Shown here: in pieces, positions 1-8,895 of the stretch
Layout: every line of letters begins with the position of its first letter
Position numbering within the stretch: the stretch's first letter is position 1
DNA from: Thermobifida fusca NBRC 14071 = JCM 3263
GTDB lineage: Bacteria; Actinomycetota; Actinomycetes; Streptosporangiales; Streptosporangiaceae
Assembly (NCBI RefSeq): GCF_001592045.1
Contig: NZ_BCWB01000042.1
Span: forward strand, 1 to 64,000
Length of the DNA stretch: 64,000 nucleotides
Reading direction: 5' to 3'
Made by a program: the position numbers and the translations under genes
The notes under the pieces: generated by a model
Told to the model about the DNA's origin: nothing
What the model saw: only the letters and a program-made list of their open reading frames with translations
Databases searched by the model: none

Positions 1-308
1 ACCCCGTTGGCGTGGCCGTGGGTGAGGCTGGACTCGCAGAAGCCGCCGTTGCGGCCGGACGCCGCCCATCCCACGGTGCGTGCTTCCAGCAGCACGACGT
101 CCCGGTCAGGGTCGCGTTCTTTGGCGAGCAGCGCAGTCCACAGGCCGCTGTAGCCGCCGCCGACCACAGCCAGATCGGTGGTGATGTGTCCCCGCAGCTC
201 CGGTTCCGGTTCGGGAACCGTGTGGCCCGCGACCTGGGGGTCCTGCCAGAACACCGTGGGTTTGGCGTCGGCGAGTGCGGCAGCGGCCAGACGTGCGAGA
301 GCGGACAC
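1..308 (-). CDS. FAD-dependent oxidoreductase, N-terminal part (C-terminus beyond window)
   Basis: Only about 102 N-terminal residues lie inside the window; the gene runs off the left edge. Translation starts at a GTG (position 308) and gives MSALARLAAAALADAKPTVF. About 45 residues in there is a Rossmann FAD-binding motif, AVVGGGYSGLWTALLA, followed by an acidic strand end (VVLLEA) and the GWAASGRNGGF segment typical of DAO-type (D-amino-acid oxidase or gamma-glutamylputrescine oxidase-like) flavoproteins. The gene is last in the minus-strand run that carries a polyamine ABC transporter and an aldehyde dehydrogenase. Oxidation of a putrescine-type amine is therefore the likely role (inference). 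The substrate cannot be fixed from the visible part. Confidence 0.85.
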   Translation of the reverse strand, partial: MSALARLAAAALADAKPTVFWQDPQVAGHTVPEPEPELRGHITTDLAVVGGGYSGLWTALLAKERDPDRDVVLLEARTVGWAASGRNGGFCESSLTHGHANG

Positions 309-347
309 GGGATATCCCTCTTCTCGTCGGGAGGGTCGGCGCCCAGG

Positions 348-1172
348 TCAGGAGCGCCGCCGGGCGAGGATGATGTTGGTGATGGCGAGCAGCACACCCA
401 CCACGAAGATCAGCGTGCCCATCACGTTGACCTGCGGGGGGATGCCGACACGGGTGGAACCCCAGATCCACAGCGGGAAGGTGGTGAGGTCGCCGCTGAC
501 GAAGCTGGTGATGATGAAGTCGTCCACTGACAGCGCGAACGCCAGCAGGCCGCCCGCCATGATTGCGGGGAACAGCATGGGGAAGGTCACCAGCCGGAAC
601 GTGGTCCAACTGTCCGCGCCGAGGTCGCGCGCGGCTTCCTCAATGCTGGGGTCCATGGTCATGACCCGGGCCCGCACGGTGATCGCCACGAACGAGATGC
701 TGAACATGACGTGCGCGATGATCACGGTGGTCATGCCCAGGGTCAGGTTGAGGGCGATGAACAGCGACAGCAGTGACGCGCCGATGACGACTTCGGGTGC
801 GGAGATCGCGGCGAACATCACCAGGTTGCTGGCCTGCTGCCCGCGGAACCGGTAGCGGCCCATCGCCAAGCCGAGCAGGGTGCCGGTGATTCCGGCGATG
901 AGCATGGTGGCGAACCCGATGAGCAGGGTGTTGAACAGCGCCTGGTTGAGGTCCGGGTAGACGAACGCCTTGCCGTACCACTTGAGCGTGAAGCCCTGCC
1001 AGGTGACGTTGTGGCGTCCGCTGATGTCGTTGAAGCTGAAGGCGATCATGCCCGCGATGGGCAGGAACAGCCAGACCAGGACGGCCCAGGTGAACACTTT
1101 GCCCAGTGTGATCCTGGGCCGCCGCTGGCGACGGGACACGGTTGCTTCGGCCTTGGTGGCTGTGGCGCTCAT
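348..1172 (-). CDS. Spermidine/putrescine-type ABC transporter permease (PotC-like)
   Basis: This 274-residue integral membrane protein has about six hydrophobic segments. The BPD permease (EAA) loop EEAARDLGADSWTTFRLVTF lies near residue 180 and contacts the ATPase. The length and the FSFNDISG-type first periplasmic loop fit PotC-family permeases. Its start ATG overlaps the end of the PotB-like gene by 4 bases, indicating translational coupling. It would form the heteromeric channel with the neighbouring permease, be energised by the PotA-like ATPase, and be fed by the PotD-like lipoprotein. Polyamine specificity is inferred from family resemblance and the adjacent catabolic enzymes. Confidence 0.93.
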   Translation of the reverse strand: MSATATKAEATVSRRQRRPRITLGKVFTWAVLVWLFLPIAGMIAFSFNDISGRHNVTWQGFTLKWYGKAFVYPDLNQALFNTLLIGFATMLIAGITGTLLGLAMGRYRFRGQQASNLVMFAAISAPEVVIGASLLSLFIALNLTLGMTTVIIAHVMFSISFVAITVRARVMTMDPSIEEAARDLGADSWTTFRLVTFPMLFPAIMAGGLLAFALSVDDFIITSFVSGDLTTFPLWIWGSTRVGIPPQVNVMGTLIFVVGVLLAITNIILARRRS

Positions 1173-2032
1173 CCCGCCTGCACCTCCATCACCCGTTCAG
1201 TCCCCAGCGCCTTGGCGTAGCTGAAGATCCCGATGAGCAGGACCGACATCAGCACGAAGGTAATGGCCGCGGCGGTCGGGTACGCGTTGTTGACCAAGTA
1301 CTGCGACTGGATGACGTTGCCGATCATGGTGTTGTGCGTGCCGCCGAGCACCCATGCGGTGACGTAGTCGGCGCTGCTAGGCACGAAGACCAGCAGGACG
1401 CCGGCGAAGACACCGGGCAGGGACATCGGCAGGATCACGTGGACGAACGCGTGGAATCGGGACGCGTACAGGTCGTAGGCGGCTTCCACGACCCTGTGGT
1501 CCACCTGTTCCAGCACCGCGTAGATCGGCAGGACCATGAACGGCAGGAAGGTGTATGCCAGTCCGAAGATGACCGCGATCGAGGTGCTGAGGACGCGCGC
1601 ATCCTGCGGCAGCAGGTGGATGGCTTTGAGCGTCCCCAGGATCAGGCCGTCGTCGGCAAGCAGGAACTTCCAGGAGATGGTGCGCAGCACCTGGGTCACG
1701 AAGAACGGAAGTAGGAGGAGGAGAAGGTAGGTGGACTTGTGGGCGCCACCGTGGAAGGCGATCCAGTAGGCCACCGGGTAGCCGATGGCGATGCACAGTA
1801 GGGTGGCGGCCAGTCCATACCCGAGGGAGCGCAGGATGTGCTCCCAGTAGGTGGTGATCACTTCCGGGTAGATGCCGACGTTGAAGGTCTGCTGGAACCC
1901 CACGATGATGTTTCCGGTCATCAGGGACATCCACAGCAGGCCGACGATCGGCACTACGAAGAAGAGACCTAGCCAGATCCAGGCGGGCAGCGCCAGCAGG
2001 TAGGGGGCGGCCCTGTTCAGCAACCGTGTCAT
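1169..2032 (-). CDS. Spermidine/putrescine-type ABC transporter permease (PotB-like)
   Basis: This 287-residue polytopic membrane protein begins MTRLLNRAAPYLLALPAWIW and has six predicted membrane spans. The EAA cytoplasmic loop (VVEAAYDLYASRFHAFVHV) is near residue 180. It matches the PotB half of polyamine importers. The gene lies 6 bases after the binding-protein gene and overlaps the PotC-like gene by 4 bases, so the three are almost certainly one transcript. No unusual residues were seen. Confidence 0.93.
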   Translation of the reverse strand: MTRLLNRAAPYLLALPAWIWLGLFFVVPIVGLLWMSLMTGNIIVGFQQTFNVGIYPEVITTYWEHILRSLGYGLAATLLCIAIGYPVAYWIAFHGGAHKSTYLLLLLLPFFVTQVLRTISWKFLLADDGLILGTLKAIHLLPQDARVLSTSIAVIFGLAYTFLPFMVLPIYAVLEQVDHRVVEAAYDLYASRFHAFVHVILPMSLPGVFAGVLLVFVPSSADYVTAWVLGGTHNTMIGNVIQSQYLVNNAYPTAAAITFVLMSVLLIGIFSYAKALGTERVMEVQAG

Positions 2033-2038
2033 GGTTCC

Positions 2039-3277
2039 CTAAGCGTGGGTCACCGCTTGGAAGATGGAGTTGAATTCTTCGTCTTCCCCGGCTTCCACGT
2101 CCAACACCACGTAGTTGTGGAGTCTGGCGTAGTCGCTCTCGGAGGGGAAGACGAGGGGGCTGTTCGCCAGCTCTTCGAGGGCTTCTCTGTCTTCGCCGTC
2201 GAGTTCCGCGGCCCGGTCGAGCAGTACTTCCTTCGCGTGCGGCACCGGGCAGATGTAGTTGATGTACTCGGTGAGGCTCGCGGCGATGTCCGGGTCGTAG
2301 AAGAAGTCGATGAGCATGAGGGCGTCGACCGGGTTCTGCGCCGTGATCGGGATCGTCAGGTTGTCCGTCCACAGCGTGGCGCCCTCTTCGGGGATAACGA
2401 ACTTGAGGTTGGTGCCTTCTTCGGCGTTGACCTGGTAGATGTCACCGGACCAGGCCATGGTGATCCAGATGTCGCCGTTGGTGAGCGGCTGGATGTAGTC
2501 CTGCTCGTAGTAGGCACGCACGATCCCGTCGTCGCGCTGCTTCTTCAGGACTTCGGCAGCGGCTTCCCAGTCCTCGGGGGTGGAGTCTTCCGGAGCGACA
2601 CCGTTGTAGAGCAGCGCGAAGTTGGAGATCTCCTGCGGGTCGCGCATCATGCCGACCCGTCCCTTGAACTCGGGGTCCCACAGGTCCTTGATGGAGGTGA
2701 TTTCGCGTCCGACCCGTTCGGGGTCGTAGGCGATGCCGGTGATCCCCGAGGCGTAGGGAACGGTGTACTGGTTGCCGTAGTCGTAGGCCGACATCGTGTA
2801 GAACTCGTCGGCGAACTCGGCAAAGTTCGTCAACTGGTCGCGCTTCAGCGGGGCGAGGTAGCCCAGTGCGATGAGCTTGGTGAGCTCCTGCCCGTTGCTG
2901 ATGACCATGAGGTCGGCGCCGATGTCGTCGCCGTTGGCCAGGAGCGGCTGGATCTCTCCGAACCACGACGGCATGTCCTGGATGGCCTCGCTGTATTCGA
3001 CCTCGATGCCGGTCTGCTCGGTGAACCGCTTGAGCTCCGGCTTTTCGGGGTCCATGTAGAGCGGCCAGTTGACGAAGCGGACTTTGCCGTTGCTTTCCTT
3101 CCCGTTCCAGAAGTTCTCCGAGGTGGTGGACTGCTGGCCCTGTCCCTCGATACCGCAGCCGGCGAGCGCCAGGGCGGCAGCGGAAAGACCAGCGAGTTTG
3201 AAGGTGTCGCGGCGGCTCACACGACGCTGGGTGAAGCCACGCAGCACAGCAGGATTGATGGTGTGTTTTCTACGCAC
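2039..3277 (-). CDS. Polyamine ABC transporter substrate-binding lipoprotein (PotD-like)
   Basis: This 412-residue exported binding protein has a twin-arginine motif at residues 22-23 (RRDTFK), a hydrophobic stretch, and a lipobox LAGC with the lipidated Cys at 41. This indicates Tat export followed by lipid anchoring, a common actinomycete route. The mature part has the PotD/PotF layout (NWPLYMDP near the start, later YAPYASGITGIAYD-like and WSGDIYQV segments). It captures putrescine or spermidine outside the membrane and delivers it to the PotBC permease. It is the first of the three co-linear transport genes and lies about 50 bases downstream of the ATPase gene. Confidence 0.92.
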   Translation of the reverse strand: MRRKHTINPAVLRGFTQRRVSRRDTFKLAGLSAAALALAGCGIEGQGQQSTTSENFWNGKESNGKVRFVNWPLYMDPEKPELKRFTEQTGIEVEYSEAIQDMPSWFGEIQPLLANGDDIGADLMVISNGQELTKLIALGYLAPLKRDQLTNFAEFADEFYTMSAYDYGNQYTVPYASGITGIAYDPERVGREITSIKDLWDPEFKGRVGMMRDPQEISNFALLYNGVAPEDSTPEDWEAAAEVLKKQRDDGIVRAYYEQDYIQPLTNGDIWITMAWSGDIYQVNAEEGTNLKFVIPEEGATLWTDNLTIPITAQNPVDALMLIDFFYDPDIAASLTEYINYICPVPHAKEVLLDRAAELDGEDREALEELANSPLVFPSESDYARLHNYVVLDVEAGEDEEFNSIFQAVTHA

Positions 3278-3330
3278 GGTGCCGTCGTTCCTGAGTTAGG
3301 GGGGATGGTGCAGAGGAACGGCTGAACTGT

Positions 3331-4485
3331 TCAGCCTGGAAGCACGTAAGAGTGCTCGGGACGCCAGGACAGCCACACGGTGTCTCCGTGATCTGCGAGG
3401 TTGCTGGCGTCGGAGGAGTTCTGTTGAAACACCACGATGTCGGTGTCGTCAACCGTTCGCACAGTGTAGTGCGTCGTTGCTCCCAAATAGACAACCTCAC
3501 GCACCGTACCGCGAATGCGACTTACATTGGCATCCGGCACATCTTTCCCAAGTCGGATCTTTTCAGGACGAACGGTAATTACGAGTCCCGAATCCGACAT
3601 TTGTTGCGGGGTGTTCGCGAGGACGTGCTGGTCGCCGCCGTAGTCAATGCGGACGAGAGTGTCAGAGACCCGCTGCGCGGTCCCGGTGAGGATGTTGGAG
3701 GTGCCGATGAACCCGGCCACGAACCGGGTCGCGGGGGTCTCGTAGATCTGCGCTGGCGTGCCGAGCTGTTCGATCCGGCCCTTGTTCATGACGGCGATGC
3801 GGTCGGACATGGTCAACGCTTCACTCTGGTCGTGAGTGACGTAGACGAAGGTGATGCCGACCTCGCGTTGGATGCGTTTGAGCTCCAACTGCATGGCCTG
3901 GCGCAGTTTCAGGTCAAGAGCACCGAGAGGTTCGTCGAGCAGGAGTGCGCTCGGCCGGTTGACGAGGGCGCGGGCCAGTGCGACACGCTGCTGCTGACCC
4001 CCAGAAAGCTGCCTGGGCTTGTACTTGGCCCGGTCCCCCAACTCGACGAGTTCGAGCATTTCAGCGACCCGAGTGCGGATCTCGGCCGCGGGGACTTTCT
4101 TGCGTTTCAGTCCGAAGGCCACGTTCTCCGCGACGGTCATGTGCGGGAACAGGGCGTAGCTTTGGAAGACCATGTTGACGTCGCGGCGGTTCGGGGGAAC
4201 CCCGGTGACGTCTTTACCGGACAGGCGCACGACTCCTGAAGTGGGCTCCTCGAAGCCGGCGATCATCCGCATGGTGGTGGTCTTGCCGCAACCGGAAGGC
4301 CCGAGCAGGGAGAAGAACTCCCCTTGACGGATCTCCAAGTCGATGGATTCGACCGCGGTGGTGGTGACCTGCCCGGATCGGTAGGTCTTGCTGACTTTTT
4401 CCAGACTGATGGCGGGGACTGCCTGGTTGCTCTCTGTCGCTACTACGCCAGGCGCGGCCGGTGTTTTTTCCGTCGTGGTCGCCAT
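3331..4485 (-). CDS. Polyamine ABC transporter ATP-binding protein (PotA-like)
   Basis: This 384-residue ATPase has Walker [10 protein letters not shown] at 62-70, a Q-loop FQSYALFPH near 108, signature LSGGQQQRV at 160-168, Walker B LLLDEP at 181-186, and an H-loop in VTHDQSEAL. The C-terminal third is a TOBE-type domain, as in PotA/MalK-class importers. The roughly 25-residue N-terminal extension, low in complexity, is longer than in E. coli PotA. It heads the transporter genes. A GC-rich hairpin at 4519-4540 separates it from the aldehyde dehydrogenase gene upstream. Confidence 0.94.
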   Translation of the reverse strand: MATTTEKTPAAPGVVATESNQAVPAISLEKVSKTYRSGQVTTTAVESIDLEIRQGEFFSLLGPSGCGKTTTMRMIAGFEEPTSGVVRLSGKDVTGVPPNRRDVNMVFQSYALFPHMTVAENVAFGLKRKKVPAAEIRTRVAEMLELVELGDRAKYKPRQLSGGQQQRVALARALVNRPSALLLDEPLGALDLKLRQAMQLELKRIQREVGITFVYVTHDQSEALTMSDRIAVMNKGRIEQLGTPAQIYETPATRFVAGFIGTSNILTGTAQRVSDTLVRIDYGGDQHVLANTPQQMSDSGLVITVRPEKIRLGKDVPDANVSRIRGTVREVVYLGATTHYTVRTVDDTDIVVFQQNSSDASNLADHGDTVWLSWRPEHSYVLPG

Positions 4486-4518
4486 AGTCGGGGGTCCTTT
4501 GGTGGGGGTCGTACTCTG

Positions 4519-4540
4519 CGGCGGGCCCGAAGGCCCGCCG
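4519..4540 (-). terminator. GC-rich hairpin between aldehyde dehydrogenase and PotA-like genes
   Basis: A 9-bp perfect inverted repeat (CGGCGGGCC/GGCCCGCCG) encloses a CGAA tetraloop in the gap between the aldehyde dehydrogenase and the ATPase. There is no U-tract, so it may be an attenuator or an RNA processing site that sets the enzyme-to-transporter ratio rather than a full terminator. Confidence 0.5.
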
Positions 4541-4578
4541 ACCTCAATCCTGGTCCACGGCGTGGACCTGCCTCATGA

Positions 4579-6033
4579 TCAGTCCCTGCCGATGTAGCTC
4601 ATCACGTGCTTGATGCGCGTGTACTCTTCCAGGCTGTAAAGGGACAGGTCCTTACCGTATCCGGAGTGCTTGAAGCCTCCGTGCGGCATCTCCGCGATGA
4701 TCGGGATGTGCGTGTTGATCCACACGCATCCGAAGTCGAGGCGACGGGAGACCCGCAGAGCGCGCGCGTGGTCCTTGGTCCACACACTGGATGCCAGTCC
4801 GTACTTTACTGAGTTGGCCCACGCGACCGCCGTGTCCTCGTCGTCGAAGCGCTGGACCGTGATGACCGGCCCGAAGATCTCTTCGGAGACCATCTCGTCG
4901 CCTTGGCGCAGGTTGGACACGACCGTGGGCGAGAAGAAGTAGCCGGGACGGTCCACGGCGGAACCGCCGGTGAGCACTTCGGCGTGGTCGGGGAGGCGCT
5001 CGAAGAAGCCGCTGACCCGGTCCAACTGGTTGGGGTTGTTCAGCGGACCGTAGTAAGCGTCGGTCTCGTCCGGGCCGGCGGTCTTGGTCTTCTTCGCCTG
5101 TTCAGCAAGTGCCGCGGCCAGGTCGTCGTGGATGCCGGGGGCGGCCAGCACGCGGGTGGCAGCAGTGCAGTCCTGTCCCGCGTTGAAGTACCCGGCTCCG
5201 GCGATGCCTTCGGCGGCCTTCTCGACGTCCGCGTCGTCGAAGACGATCACCGGGGCTTTGCCGCCCAGCTCCAGGTGGAGCCGCTTGAGGTCGCGGGATG
5301 CGGACTGGGCGACCTCGTATCCGGCGCGGGTGGACCCGGTGAGCGAGACGAGCCGCGGGATCGGGTGGTCGACGAGGGCGCGCCCGGTGTCGCGGTCACC
5401 AGTGACGACGTTGAACACGCCGGGCGGCAGGAATTCTGCGGCGATCTCGGCGAGCAGCAGAGTGGAGACGGGCGTGGTGTCGGACGGCTTGAGGACGATG
5501 GTGTTGCCCGCAGCGAGCGCCGGTCCGATCTTCCACGCGGCCATCGCCATCGGATAGTTCCAGGGAGTGATCTGGCCGACGACGCCGATGGGTTCGCGGC
5601 GGATCCAGGAGGTGTGGTCGGCCATGTACTCGCCGGCCGCCTTGCCCTCCAGCACCCGTGCCGCACCAGCGAAGAACCGCAGCGCGTCGGTGACCTGCCA
5701 GATCTCTTCCTCGCGCGTGGCCTTGACAGGCTTTCCGCAGTTCTCGACTTCGGCGGCGACAAGCTCGTCGGCGCGTTCCTCCACTGCGTCGGCGATCTTG
5801 TTCAGGATGATCTGCCGTTCGGCGGGGGTGGAGTCGCGCCACCCGTTCTCGAAGGCGTCGGCGGCGGCACGGAAGGCCCGGTCCACGTCTTCTGCCGTGG
5901 ACACCGGTGCTTCGGCGTAGGCCTCACCCGTGGCTGGGTTGACGACCGGTGCGGTTCGGCCGTCGACGGAGTCTACGTACTCACCATTGATGAAGTTACG
6001 CAGGCGGCGCAGGCCGTCGGAGTGGCTGGTCAC
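4579..6033 (-). CDS. Aldehyde dehydrogenase, gamma-aminobutyraldehyde dehydrogenase-like
   Basis: This 484-residue NAD(P)-dependent aldehyde dehydrogenase has catalytic Cys289 (NAGQDCT), general base Glu255 (LELGGKAP), Asn159 in PWNYPM and Lys182 in LKPSD. Length and motifs match the PatD/PuuC/betaine-aldehyde group. In putrescine breakdown this class oxidises 4-aminobutyraldehyde to GABA. It lies upstream of the polyamine transporter and divergent from a class III aminotransferase that could supply the aldehyde, so the context supports that role. The exact substrate remains inferred. No key residue is missing. Confidence 0.92.
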   Translation of the reverse strand: MTSHSDGLRRLRNFINGEYVDSVDGRTAPVVNPATGEAYAEAPVSTAEDVDRAFRAAADAFENGWRDSTPAERQIILNKIADAVEERADELVAAEVENCGKPVKATREEEIWQVTDALRFFAGAARVLEGKAAGEYMADHTSWIRREPIGVVGQITPWNYPMAMAAWKIGPALAAGNTIVLKPSDTTPVSTLLLAEIAAEFLPPGVFNVVTGDRDTGRALVDHPIPRLVSLTGSTRAGYEVAQSASRDLKRLHLELGGKAPVIVFDDADVEKAAEGIAGAGYFNAGQDCTAATRVLAAPGIHDDLAAALAEQAKKTKTAGPDETDAYYGPLNNPNQLDRVSGFFERLPDHAEVLTGGSAVDRPGYFFSPTVVSNLRQGDEMVSEEIFGPVITVQRFDDEDTAVAWANSVKYGLASSVWTKDHARALRVSRRLDFGCVWINTHIPIIAEMPHGGFKHSGYGKDLSLYSLEEYTRIKHVMSYIGRD

Positions 6034-6274
6034 TTTCTACTCCTTGGTCAACTGCGTCACGGCAAACGCAGGGTTGTTATGCATACCCTGACAGAACCAA
6101 CGACACAAAACAAGGGATTCCGTTGTAAATATCGCGTTTCACGACTAATACTTGACATGTCTGCTTTTGATGCAACTATTTTCATCGGGAGCACCGCGTG
6201 TTCCCACACTCTCTGTACGGAGGACGCCACAGCCCGGCCACCCCTCCGCTAGAACGCAGCTCTGGGGGAACCAA
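6034..6274. promoter_or_regulatory. Divergent promoter region of the polyamine catabolic genes
   Basis: This 241-base gap, AT-richer than its surroundings, separates the divergent aldehyde dehydrogenase and aminotransferase genes. On the plus strand a perfect -35 TTGACA (6152-6157) is followed, 17 bases later, by a weak -10 ACTATT (6175-6180), about 95 bases before the aminotransferase start. A shared operator for both directions is expected, but I could not identify one. Confidence 0.45.
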
Positions 6275-7663
6275 GTGACAGTGCGGTCAGGTAGTGGACT
6301 CGCGGCGAACGACTTTCAACAGGCGGCAAAAGACCACCTGTGGATGCACTTCACCGAGCTCGCGGCATACCAGGACACCGACGTCCCGGTCATCACGCGA
6401 GGTGAAGGGCCCTACGTCTACGACACTAACGGCAAACGGTACCTGGACGGTCTCGCCGGCCTGTTCGTCTCTCAAGTCGGCCACGGCCGCACCGAGATCG
6501 CCGAGGCGATCGCGGAACAGTCCCGGAAACTGGCCTACTTCCCGATCTGGACTTACGCCCACCCGACCGCCATCGAGCTGGCTGACCGCCTCGCCGACCT
6601 GGCGCCGGGAGACCTCAACCGGGTCTTTTTCACCACCAGCGGTTCCGAAGCCGTGGAGTCGGCCTGGAAGCTGGCCCGCCAGTACTTCAAACTCATCGGC
6701 CAGCCCACCCGGCACAAGGTGATCAGCCGCCGTATCGCCTACCACGGCACGACCATGGGCGCCCTGTCGATCACCGGCCTCCAAGCGATCAAAACCCCGT
6801 TCGAGCCGCTGGTGCCGAGCACGATCCAGGTGCCCAACACCAACATCTACCGGGCCCCGGTCCACGGCGACGACCCCGAAGCGTTCGGCCGCTGGGCTGC
6901 TGACCAGGTGGAAGAAGCCATCCTGCAGAACGACCCGGAGAGCATCGCAGCGGTCTACGTCGAGCCGGTGCAGAACTCGGGCGGCTGCTTCCCGCCACCT
7001 CCCGGCTACTTCCAGCGGCTCCGTGAGATCTGCGACCGCTACGGTGTCCTTCTCGTCTCTGACGAGGTCATCTGCGCGTTCGGCCGGGTCGGCGCGTACT
7101 TCGGCGCCCAGCGGTTCGACTACCTGCCGGACATCATCACCTTCGCCAAGGGTGTGACCTCGGGTTATGTGCCGATGGGCGGTCTTATCGCCCGGGAGCA
7201 CCTGGTGGAACCGTTCCGGGAGGCGGGCAACACCTTCCTGCACGGCAGCACCTTCGCTGGCCACCCGGTGGCGGCCGCGGCCGCCCTGGCCAACCTGGAC
7301 ATCTTCGAACGCGAAGGCCTCATCGACCACGTGCAGGCCAACGCGCCGGCGTTCCGTGCGACCCTGGAGAAGCTGCTCGACCTGCCGATCGTGGGCGACG
7401 TGCGCGGCGAGGGCTACTTCTACGGGATCGAACTGGTCAAGGACAAGGAGACCAAGGAGACCTTCACCGACGAGGAAGCGCACCGCCTCCTCAAGGGCTT
7501 CCTCTCCCCCGCACTGTTCGACGCCGGCCTGGTGTGCCGCGCCGATGACCGCGGAGAGCCCGTCGTCCAGCTCTCCCCGCCCCTGATCTGCGGCCCCGAG
7601 CACTTCGCTGAGATGGAGAGCATCCTGCGCGAGGTCCTCACTGAGGCCTGGCAGCGGATCTGA
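6275..7663 (+). CDS. Class III aminotransferase (putrescine/omega-amine:pyruvate type)
   Basis: This 462-residue PLP enzyme has the catalytic Lys292 in ITFAKGVTSGYVP and Asp263 in SDEVICAFGR. The YHGTTMGALS and TSGSEAVE motifs bind cofactor phosphate. The GTG at 6275 is chosen because GGGGGA lies 5-9 bases upstream and MTVRSGSGLAANDFQQAAKD fits family N-termini; an upstream in-frame extension overlaps the promoter. The SpuC-like sequence and the divergent aldehyde dehydrogenase suggest that it deaminates putrescine or a related diamine to an aminoaldehyde. Beta-alanine or other omega-amines are alternative substrates. Confidence 0.9.
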   Translation: MTVRSGSGLAANDFQQAAKDHLWMHFTELAAYQDTDVPVITRGEGPYVYDTNGKRYLDGLAGLFVSQVGHGRTEIAEAIAEQSRKLAYFPIWTYAHPTAIELADRLADLAPGDLNRVFFTTSGSEAVESAWKLARQYFKLIGQPTRHKVISRRIAYHGTTMGALSITGLQAIKTPFEPLVPSTIQVPNTNIYRAPVHGDDPEAFGRWAADQVEEAILQNDPESIAAVYVEPVQNSGGCFPPPPGYFQRLREICDRYGVLLVSDEVICAFGRVGAYFGAQRFDYLPDIITFAKGVTSGYVPMGGLIAREHLVEPFREAGNTFLHGSTFAGHPVAAAAALANLDIFEREGLIDHVQANAPAFRATLEKLLDLPIVGDVRGEGYFYGIELVKDKETKETFTDEEAHRLLKGFLSPALFDAGLVCRADDRGEPVVQLSPPLICGPEHFAEMESILREVLTEAWQRI

Positions 7664-7691
7664 CCCTGGTCTTTCCCACCCTCGTCTTTCC

Positions 7692-7724
7692 GGGACCGGA
7701 AGGTGCGACAGCCTTTCCGGTCCC
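7692..7724 (+). terminator. Terminator after the aminotransferase
   Basis: An inverted repeat GGGACCGGAAGG / CCTTTCCGGTCCC (12 pairs with a one-base bulge) lies 28 bases after the aminotransferase stop and is followed by TTGCTGTTGC. The rest of the gap to about 8000 shows nothing else recognisable. Confidence 0.7.
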
Positions 7725-8001
7725 TTGCTGTTGCAGCCTGTCTACTGCTTCACGGTCCCGGTGCACACCGCCGGAGAAAGCACCCCACCAGCCCTGACGT
7801 ACAGGAAACAGGAGACCACTCTCAGTTCATCAGCCATCGTTGTCACGATCATCTGCCGGTCAAAACTGGGTTGGCAGGGCCAATTGTTGACCAAGCGTAC
7901 CGCGTGGCGAGTTTCAGGATTCCCCCCGACGGATTGTTGTTTGGGTTGCGCACCCGAAGCCCTGGGTGCGGAATCGGCAGCGCTCACTCCTGGGGGGAAG
8001 G

Positions 8002-8820
8002 TTGAGTCTTCTGGTGAGGGGAATTGCGGCGTCCGGACTCTCGGCTGCCTTGACTTTCTCCGCGATATCGTTCCTGGCCTGGCACACTGCTGACCGTTCC
8101 GTAACCGAGCCCGAGGCTGATTCGGCGACGGTGCTGGTCCACGATGCTTCGGACATCTCCGTCTGGGAATGCTTCTCTCCCGGCTCCGGGGCGGCAGGCT
8201 GCTCCGAGCGGGAACACCACAACCTTCCTGCTGGTGTGACCCTCCCCCCGAATGCCGCAGATCCGCGGGATCTCGCTGCTTCGTGGCCGACGGAATGGCC
8301 GCCTCCCGCGGCGACCCGGCTGGGAGGGGAAGCCTTGAACTCAACCTCTGGGCAGCACCACCACTCCCACAAGCCCACGCACCACCACCCGACTCATCTG
8401 CCCACGCATTCGCCTACCCATCGGCCGCCCCGGCCTACGCATCACCACCCGACGCACCACCCAACCCACTCACACCATCCGACGCACCACCCAACTCACC
8501 ACCCGACCCACTCGCACAAGCCGACACACCACCCAACTCACCACCCGACCCACTCGCACAAGCCGACACACCATCCGACCCATTCGCACAAGCCGACGCA
8601 TAAGCCCACCCACCACCCCACGCACTCGCCCACGCACTCGCACTCGCCGTCACCGTCGGTGGCACCGACGGCGCCTTCGACTCCCGGCGGCGGAACCCTG
8701 CCGGTGACGGGCAGCGAGACCTCGGCGTTCACTGTGATCGCTGCGGCTGCAGCGTTCCTCGGTGCCGTGCTCATCGCGATGACCCGACGCCGCCGTCCAG
8801 CCAGGCACCGGCTGAAGTAA
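8002..8820 (+). CDS. Secreted His/Pro/Thr-repeat protein with LPVTG cell-wall sorting signal
   Basis: The product is about 272 residues. It has an N-terminal hydrophobic signal segment (RGIAASGLSAALTFSAISFL), a short linker with two Cys in ECFSPGSGAAGC, and roughly 100 residues built from HPTH, HKPTH and HHPTH units. The C-terminus is a classical sortase signal: LPVTG, a hydrophobic stretch (FTVIAAAAAFLGAVLIAMT) and a basic tail RRRRPARH. The start is uncertain. A strong purine run GGGGGGAAGG at 7992-8001 favours TTG 8002 or GTG 8014 over GTG 7966. A covalently anchored, metal-binding surface protein is inferred from the His density; no known family was recognised. Confidence 0.75.
   Translation: MSLLVRGIAASGLSAALTFSAISFLAWHTADRSVTEPEADSATVLVHDASDISVWECFSPGSGAAGCSEREHHNLPAGVTLPPNAADPRDLAASWPTEWPPPAATRLGGEALNSTSGQHHHSHKPTHHHPTHLPTHSPTHRPPRPTHHHPTHHPTHSHHPTHHPTHHPTHSHKPTHHPTHHPTHSHKPTHHPTHSHKPTHKPTHHPTHSPTHSHSPSPSVAPTAPSTPGGGTLPVTGSETSAFTVIAAAAAFLGAVLIAMTRRRRPARHRLK
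8350..8650 (+). repeat. Tandem low-complexity repeat encoding HPTH-type units
   Basis: This region is a degenerate array of 9-12 base units such as CACCCGACCCAC and CACAAGCCGACA. It includes a nearly exact direct duplication of about 42 bases around 8488-8571. Every unit stays in frame, so copy-number change would alter only the length of the surface protein. Confidence 0.85.
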
Positions 8821-8895
8821 CCGCATGACTGTGGCCGTGCCACGGCACGGAGCGCCGTCAGCCGTGGCACAGCCACACCAGCAACCGAAGAGGTC

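Noticed and set aside
8350-8650. CRISPR-like array from the regularly spaced repeats
   Set aside because: The units are 9-12 bases, contiguous, in frame and encode HPTH; there are no spacers or cas genes.
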